From positions 1 through 49,993 of the forward strand of contig JAUCBJ010008894.1 of assembly GCA_032718475.1 (NCBI GenBank): a DNA stretch of 49,993 bases, read 5' to 3'. The notes below the pieces were generated by a model. That model was given only the letters and a program-made list of their open reading frames with translations. It made no database searches and had not been told where the DNA came from. The DNA is from Nemertoderma westbladi (lineage: Eukaryota > Xenacoelomorpha > Nemertodermatida > Nemertodermatidae). Shown in pieces: positions 43,045 through 49,993 of the stretch; positions within the stretch are counted from its first letter, which is position 1, and each line of letters begins with the position of its first letter. Position numbers and translations under genes: made by a program.

Positions 43045-46000
43045 TCAAATTTTGAAAATACAATTTTATGTAATCTTAGGTCAGACTGTGAAATATATTT
43101 CTTAGGTGATTTTAATATCTGTTACCATCACAAAGCATCCCCCATCTGTAAACAGTACCAAAGTATTTTAAATTTGTTTGGTTTAAAACAAATTATTCGA
43201 GATTCTACCAGAATTACCAGTAAAACTTCTACTTTACAAGATCACATCCTTTGTAATAATACCGATATTATTTCTCAATCTGGGGTTTTACCTATAGGTC
43301 TAAGCGATCATTTTATAGTTTTTTGCACAAGAAAGACACAAAATCGTTTTTCGATTTTGTAACAGTTAAAACAGTAACAGTTAGGTCTATGAAAAATTAC
43401 AGCAAGGAATGCTTTTTAAGTTTGTTAGTTAATTCTGACTGGGAACCCTGTTTTAAGGCCGCTGACATTAACCTTGCGTAGACTGTTTTTAAAGATATAT
43501 TTCGAAAGGCACTTAATACTGTAGCACCAATTAAAGAAATTAGTCTTAAACAACGCACTGAGCCCTGGATGACCTCGGGTATTCTTAGTAATATCAGAGA
43601 AAGAGATAACTACTGTATTTGTATAAATTTAGGAAATACCGTGTTTTAGCTGATTATAATAATTACTGCAAATATATAAACCTTGTCCAACGGGAAATAA
43701 AAAAAGCGAAATCTGAATATTTGTACAACAAAATACTGAAATAAGTGAGAATAAAGATAATCCTAAAAGTCTATGGTCTACCCTAAAATCTTTAGGTTAT
43801 AAAAACCTTAAATCTAAATCGAATATTGTTCTGCAAGATAACGGTGAGCTGATTCATGATCATACTCTAGTTAGTAATTTATTTAATAATTATTTTACTA
43901 ATGTTGCCTCTAATTTAGTTAAGAAGTTACCGTTATCAAGTAATAAATATAGTATAGGGTCCGGAACTCTAAATAATTTATATTTAGAAAAGTTATAAAA
44001 TTCAGAAAAGTTATTCTAAAAACCCGTTTCTGAGGATTTCGTTTTTCAAAATCTACTTAGCCTAAAGCAAAAAGCAAACAGTCGGCCGAAGCCGGAGGCG
44101 ACCCGAAGGCTCCTCTTTCGATAGCTGCTACCAGAGGGTAGGGGTGGGCGCTACTCCTATCCCAAGATTTGCTCCCAGTTATTTAACTGGTACTCATTTC
44201 ATCGACCCCAGTGGATGAAAGATGAAAGGCTGAGTGGACCCTGGCGGGGCTGAACCTACAACCAATAGATTGCAGGCCCGGCGCTCAACCAACTGAGCTA
44301 CCCCGCCTTTTCAGCCTTACTTAGCCTATCAGCTTCAAAAAGTACCGGTCTAGACCTAATACCTGCCCGTTTTCTTAAGGATGGTGCTGAAGTACTTAAA
44401 GTGCATATTACTTTTATTATTAATTACTCTATCGTAGATAATGTAGTACCAGACGAACTGAAATTAGCTAAGGTTGTTCCTCTGTATAAAAAGAATAGTA
44501 AAGTAGAACCCTGTAATTACAGACCTGTTAGTATCTTAGGTATTGTATCTAAAATTCTAGAACGTTCTGTTTTTCTACAGCTGGAAGCACATCTTAGTAG
44601 GCTAAATCTGATCTATGAACTTCAGTCCGGTTTTCGTAAATCATATTCTACAGACACCTGTCTTATTAACTTAACTGATACAATTAGATGTAGTAACGCA
44701 AAGGGATTATATACTGGTATGGTAATGTTGGACCTACAAAAGGCTTTCAGATACTGTAGATCATGAAATTCTGCTTGGTAAGTTAGGCCTGATGGGTGTA
44801 GGTTCTATAGACTGGTTCAAGTCGTACCTGTCAGACTGAGGTCAAACTGTAGTCATTAGCAAATCGCAGTCTACTGTACAAGATATTACCTGTGGTGTAC
44901 CGCAAGGTAGTATATTAGGTCCTCTGCTTTTTGTATGCTATGTAAATGATATGATAAGTAGTATAGATCCCGATTTTAAACTGATATTATATGCCGACGA
45001 CAGTGCTCTTATTTTCTCTCATAAAGATCCTATCCATATTTCCCAAAAGTTAAGTGCAGTTCTAGAATCCTGTAATGAGTGGTTGATTGATAATAAGCTC
45101 AATAATTTGATAATAATTCACTAAGGTAAGACTGAAAGTATTTTGTTTGGTTCCAAAAGAAAGTTAAAGAAGGTAACTAAGTTTGAAATCACTAGTAATG
45201 GACATAAGATTGAAAATTAATAAGGTTAAATATTTAGGCGCCACATTGGATGGATAACTGCTTATCAGGAGAAAGCACAGTGAAAAATATTTTCTTGAAA
45301 GTTAACAGTAGGCTTAGGTTTCTATACAGAAATAAAAATAGTTTAAACACCGACTCCCGCAAGTTACTTTGCTGTTCTTTAATACAGGACTATGCATGCA
45401 TGCTCTTCTTGGTATGAAGGCTTAACCAAACAGCTTAAATGTAAATTACAAGTAGCTCAGAATAAAGTAGTACGATTTATTAAAGACTACAAACCTAGGC
45501 ACCACCTAACTCCAGATGACTTTTCTGAATCTGGACTACTTAACTTAGATAGTAGAGTTAAGCAGCTACGCCTTAACCATGTGCATAAAGTGTATAATGG
45601 TAAATGTCCCAATTACCTAAAACAAAAATTCAACAGAGTACGCGATACACACTCTTACAGTACCAGAGCTAGTGCTTCAAACTTTTACCTCCCGAATTGT
45701 AAATCCTTCGAATCTGATACTTTCTTTTTTAACGGTATTAAAAATTGGAACGCTCTGCCTAATGAAATTTAAAACCTAAATAATCAACATTCTTTTAAAT
45801 CAGCAGATAAATCTCACCTCCGTGTGCAATGTGAAATAGGTACAATAGTCCTACAGTAAGTTATTAGTTTATAAATTATTTACTATTTATACTGTAATTA
45901 CGTTTTATAATAAATTGTTCTGTACATTACATCTTTATCGTTGAGTCGGACATTGTCACGCTCTCGGTAAAGTTGTACATGTACATAGTGTAATTACGTT

Positions 46001-46195
46001 TTATATTGGTTTTAGGTTAGCGTAGTGTAATATTGTATTTGTAACCAAGTAACATAAAGGACCCCTTGGAAATAAGCTGCAAAGCTTTAGGGGTAATCCT
46101 ATTTGTTATGTTGGACAATACCTTTATACCGGTACATTGTTTGGTGTATTTGTTATTGTTTTTACACATAATGTATAAATAAATCTATCTATCTA
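43045..46195 (+). pseudogene. CR1/Jockey-type LINE, 5'-truncated and decayed
   Basis: It starts within the endonuclease (GDFNI near 43110, then SDH near 43303) and continues through a linker with stops to a reverse transcriptase. Visible RT blocks are VVPLYKK and NYRPVSIL near 44470-44540, LQSGFRK near 44625, DLQKAF near 44735, GVPQGSILGPLLF near 44895 and the catalytic YADDSALIF near 44990. A C-terminal region ends at 45771 with WNALPNEI. Several stops and frameshifts break the frame. The 3' UTR has the family-typical GGACCCCTTGGAAATAAG segment and ends in a short TCTA repeat tail at about 46195. A SINE interrupts it at 44065-44317. The endonuclease part matches the fragment at 2034-2213. 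Confidence 0.9.
44065..44317 (-). mobile_element. tRNA-derived SINE inserted in the LINE
   Basis: Flanked by the 11-bp duplication TACTTAGCCTA (44054-44064 and 44318-44328). On the minus strand it begins with a tRNA-like head: GGCGGGGTAGCTCAGTTGG with a good A box, then a B-box-like GGTTCAGCCC and a closing CCCCGCC. A body follows with GTCGATGAAATGAGTACCAG, a segment I associate with widespread invertebrate SINEs. The 3' tail is TTTGCTTTTTGCTT. It is not a functional tRNA gene. Confidence 0.88.
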
Positions 46196-46911
46196 TGACA
46201 GCACTGGTACGGTACTGAGGGGACAGCACTGGTACGGTACTGAGGGGACAGCACTGGTACGGGACTGAGGGGACAGTACTGGTACGGTACTGAGGGGACA
46301 GCACTGGTACGGTACTGAGGGGACAGCACTGGTACGGTACTGAGGGGACAGCACTGGTACCGTACTGAGGGGACAGCACTGGTACGGTACTGGGGGGACA
46401 GCACTGGTACGGTACTGAGGGGACATCACTGGTACAGTACTGAGGGGACAGTACTGGTACGGTACTGAGGGGACATCACTGGTACAGTACTGAGGGGACA
46501 GTACTGGTACGGTACTGAGGGGACAGTACTGGTACGGTACTGAGGGGACAGCACTGGTACGGTACTGAGGGGACAGCACTGGTACGGTACTGAGGGGACA
46601 GCACTGGTACGGTACTGAGGGGACAGCACTGGTACGGTACTGAGGGGACAGCACTGGTACGGTACTGAGGGGACAGCACTGGTACGGTACTGAGGGGACA
46701 GCACTGGTACGGTACTGAGGGGACAGCACTGGTACGGTACTGAGGGGACAGTACTGGTACGGTACTGAGGGGACAGCACTGGTACGGTACTGAGGGTGCA
46801 GCACTGGTACAGGACTGAGGGGACAGCACTGCTACGGTACTGAGGGTGCAGCACTGGTACGGGACTGAGAGGACAGCACTGGTACGGTACTGAGGGGACA
46901 GCACTGGAAAT
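46196..46911. repeat. 25-bp tandem array
   Basis: About 28 units of ACAGCACTGGTACGGTACTGAGGGG-type sequence, 25 bp each, with occasional ACAGTACTGG or ACATCACTGG variants. Three units make 75 bp, so overlapping ORFs stay open on the minus strand in all frames. The array begins directly after the TCTA tail of the LINE. Confidence 0.95.
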
Positions 46912-47550
46912 AAGTCGTCAGACTTTGTGCGTAATACGCACAATGTGCACAATAACTTGCCTAACCCTCGTATCAATAATACTTTAATTTGTTTTACTTT
47001 ACTTTTGTCGAATCTATAAACTGTTCATTGAAGTCCTGGAATAATTAATTAAAGCATGTCAAATCTCACCGTGTATTATGGAAATTAAACAGATAAATAA
47101 CGCACAGATAAACCCCCTATGAATTGACCCCCGCAAAATAGTTACAAATCTTCAAATAATGTACAGTAGTATTAATAAATAAACAGGTACGGATCTATAG
47201 CGAATGTGGTGAAACCACGGAGGCTTTCATATCTTCTGATTTGATTTGCTATTGGTTGGTAAGCAACTTTACGGTTACTATTGAATACAATCGGCCCTTA
47301 CGGATGGATTTAATCAGTATTCCATTCCAATACAGTAGCTGTACTGCAAATTGAATTATTATTAATCTTATTGTTTTTCGTTTCAACAACCATAGATTGT
47401 GTAAATTATTATCGAACATGACTTTTGGATGAACAACTCTGTAAATGGAGTCAGAATATCTGAACTTTATTAATTGATCGATCCCCGCTGGTGGCGAATT
47501 CATTTTTTCACTCAATTTACTATAGAATTTGTTCATCCCAAGTCATGCTT
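46912..47550. other. AT-rich spacer between two tandem arrays
   Basis: No gene or structured element is supported in these 640 bp. A 95-codon minus-strand ORF at 47249-47536 has no recognisable features. Confidence 0.5.
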
Positions 47551-49586
47551 ACCACTACTGTATATACTGGGTCGAACGAACTCGGACAATGGAAATGAGA
47601 TCCTTCCAGACTTCCCGATTCTACTACTACTACTGTATATACTGGGTCGAACGAGATCGGACAATGGAAATGAGATCCTTCCAGACTTCCCGATTCTACT
47701 ACTACTACTGTATATACTGGGTCGAACGAGCTCGGACAATGGAAATGAGATCCTTCCAGACTTCCCGATTCTACTACTACTACTGTATATACTGGGTCGA
47801 ACGAGCTCGGACAATGGAAATGAGATCCTTCCAGACTTCCCGATTCTACTACTACTACTGTATATACTGGGTCGAACGAGCTCGGACAATGTAAATAAGA
47901 TCCTTCCAGACTTCCCGATTCTACTACTACTACTGTATATACTGGGTCGAACGAGCTCGGACAATGAAAATGAGATCCTTCCAGACTTCCCGATTCTACT
48001 ACCACTACTGTATATACTGGGTCGAACGAACTCGGACAATGGAAATGAGATCCTTCCAGACTTCCCGATTCTACTACTACTACTGTATATACTGGGTCGA
48101 ACGAGATCGGACAATGGAAATGAGATCCTTCCAGACTTCCCGATTCTACTACTACTACTGTATATACTGGGTCGAACGAGCTCGGACAATGGAAATGAGA
48201 TCCTTCCAGACTTCCCGATTCTACTACTACTACTGTATATACTGGGTCGAACGAGCTCGGACAATGGAAATGAGATCCTTCCAGACTTCCCGATTCTACT
48301 ACTACTACTGTATATACTGGGTCGAACGAGCTCGGACAATGTAAATAAGATCCTTCCAGACTTCCCGATTCTACTACTACTACTGTATATACTGGGTCGA
48401 ACGAGCTCGGACAATGGAAATGAGATCCTTCCAGACTTCCCGATTCTACTACTACTACTGTATATACTGGGTCGAACGAGCTCGGACAATGGAAATGAGA
48501 TCCTTCCAGACTTCCCGATTCTACTACTACTACTGTATATACTGGGTCGAACGAGCTCGGACAATGGAAGTGAGATCCTTCCAGACTTCCCGATTCTACT
48601 ACTACTACTGTATATACTGGGTCGAACGAGCTCGGACAATGGAAATGAGATCCTTCCAGACTTCCCGATTCTACTACTACTACTGTATATACTGGGTCGA
48701 ACGAGCTCGGACAATGGAAATGAGATCCTTCCAGACTTCCCGATTCTACTACTACTACTGTATATACTGGGTCGAACGAGCTCGGACAATGGAAATGAGA
48801 TCCTTCCAGACTTCCCGATTCTACTACTACTACTGTATATACTGGGTCGAACGAGCTCGGACAATGGAAATGAGATCCTTCCAGACTTCCCGATTCTACT
48901 ACTACTACTGTATATACTGGGTCGAACGAGCTCGGACAATGGAAATGAGATCCTTCCAGACTTCCCGATTCTACTACTACTACTGTATATACTGGGTCGA
49001 ACGAGCTCGGACAATGGAAATGAGATCCTTCCAGACTTCCCGATTCTACTACTACTACTGTATATACTGGGTCGAACGTGCTCGGACAATGGAAATGAGA
49101 TCCTTCCAGACTTCCCGATTCTACTACTACTACTGTATATACTGGGTCGAACGAGCTCGGACAATGGAAATGAGATCCTTCCAGACTTCCCGATTCTACT
49201 ACTACTACTGTATATACTGGGTCGAACGAGCTCGGACAATGGAAATGAGATCCTTCCAGACTTCCCGATTCTACTACTACTACTGTATATACTGGGTCGA
49301 ACGAGCTCGGACAATGGAAATGAGATCCTTCCAGGCTTCCCGATTCTACTACTACTACTGTATATAGTGGGTCGAACGAGCTCGGACAATGGAAATGAGA
49401 TCCTTCCAGACTTCCCGATTCTACTGACTACTACTGTATATACTGGGTCGAACGAGCTCGGACAATGGAAATGAGATCCTTCCAGGCTTCCCGATTCTAC
49501 TACTACTACTGTATATAGTGGGTCGAACGACGCTCGGACAATGGAAATGAGATCCTTCCAGGCTTCCCGATTCTACTACTACTACT
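47551..49586. repeat. 75-bp tandem array with a 450-bp higher-order duplication
   Basis: About 27 units of 75 bp, each with TATATACTGGGTCGAACGAG, CTCGGACAATGGAAATGAGA and CTTCCCGATTCTACTACTAC. 47551-47963 is repeated base for base at 48001-48413, so six units were copied as a block, including the marker variants AACTCGG, AGATCGG and GTAAATAAG. The remaining units are nearly homogeneous. Single-base insertions near 49425 and 49528 end the open frames. ORFs of 666 and 618 codons on opposite strands are by-products of the period. Confidence 0.95.
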
Positions 49587-49993
49587 CAGCCGCGTAGCCA
49601 GGAATTTCCTACGGTAGGGTCCCAGACCCCAAATTGTAATCCATATTTATAGTAGTTGTGGGGTGTGGGGGAAGAGCCCCCCCCCCCCCCCCCCCCCAGC
49701 GTAGTCCAGGTGTGATAGTTTGGAATTTTAACAAAATGCCCGCCACACGTGATGTGTAATGTTTAGTAGGGTACGCAGCAAACTCCGCCCGCAGACAATC
49801 TTCTCCCGCGAGCAACCATCGCCAACTAAACAATTATTGTTTTGGTTAATAAAAGCTGTTTCTGTAACATGCTCCTTACCTTAAATTGGTAACAACATCG
49901 TTTATTGTTTTGGTTAGAAGAAGCCGTCTCTGTAACCTGCTCCTTTCCCTTAATTGGTAACTAAAATGGTTACTAACACAAATCTTATTGGGC
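49587..49993. other. Right edge: repeat-derived sequence, C-run and a 68-bp duplication
   Basis: 49587-49610 (CAGCCGCGTAGCCAGGAATT) resembles the terminus of transposons common in marine animals, but no partner end is in the window. A C-run lies at 49677-49697. About 49836-49903 and 49904-49970 are an imperfect 68-bp tandem duplication with ATTGTTTTGGTTA and CTGTAAC.TGCTCC motifs. Confidence 0.5.

Noticed and set aside
44239-44309. tRNA gene
   Set aside because: tRNA-like head of a SINE: it is followed by a SINE body and flanked by an 11-bp target duplication, and the cloverleaf is incomplete.
46193-46976. Overlapping minus-strand ORFs of 142-203 codons
   Set aside because: Period of a 25-bp tandem array; all three frames encode the same cyclic peptide.
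47474-49474. 666-codon ORF on the plus strand and 618-codon ORF on the minus strand
   Set aside because: Both are produced by a stop-free 75-bp tandem repeat read in several frames; no start context or non-repeat domain.
47551-49586. CRISPR-like array
   Set aside because: Units are contiguous with no unique spacers, and the DNA is animal.

Overview
This is animal nuclear DNA, probably from a marine invertebrate; the sequence does not fix the phylum. Evidence is the three host genes (FAM91A1, RIC1 and an animal-type transglutaminase), AT-rich intergenic DNA, non-LTR, LTR, hAT and SINE elements, and large minisatellites. All three host genes read as single uninterrupted ORFs, which is unusual because vertebrate FAM91A1 and RIC1 are split into many exons.

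Layout. 1-2460 holds two decayed LINE fragments and two copies of a small hairpin element. 2789-2965 is a cluster of 10-bp palindromes upstream of FAM91A1 (3370-5598, +), which converges tail to tail on RIC1 (6804-10598, -). Both products act in vesicle traffic to the Golgi. The intergenic DNA behind RIC1 carries an inverted array of 12-bp motifs. 13219-35733 is a 78-bp GC-rich minisatellite split by one very large LTR retroelement (13923-31809, minus orientation). The transglutaminase gene lies at 38007-40376 (-). Beyond it come a Mutator-like element with 102-bp inverted ends (40845-42542), a CR1/Jockey-type LINE pseudogene (43045-46195) carrying a tRNA-derived SINE, a 25-bp tandem array, a 75-bp tandem array, and a repeat-rich right edge.

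The main novelty candidate is the 17.9-kb LTR element. It has TG...CA LTRs of 1201 and 1081 bp, a 5-bp target duplication, and LTRs that differ by only a handful of substitutions, so it is young. Reading on the minus strand it has: 5' LTR, duplicated leader (itself broken by a 3.66-kb hAT element with an 8-bp target duplication), ORF1 (1408 aa, BEL/Pao gag plus protease joined in frame to a small RNase H/integrase remnant, with no reverse transcriptase), a 1.65-kb gap, ORF2 (1417 aa, intact, four Cys/His zinc motifs, basic tail, no family I recognise), a short purine tract, and 3' LTR. It looks like a non-autonomous element that depends on a helper polymerase while keeping two 4.2-kb reading frames open. 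A 12-nt sequence exactly at the primer-binding position is complementary to a site in the LTR, which raises the possibility of self-priming.
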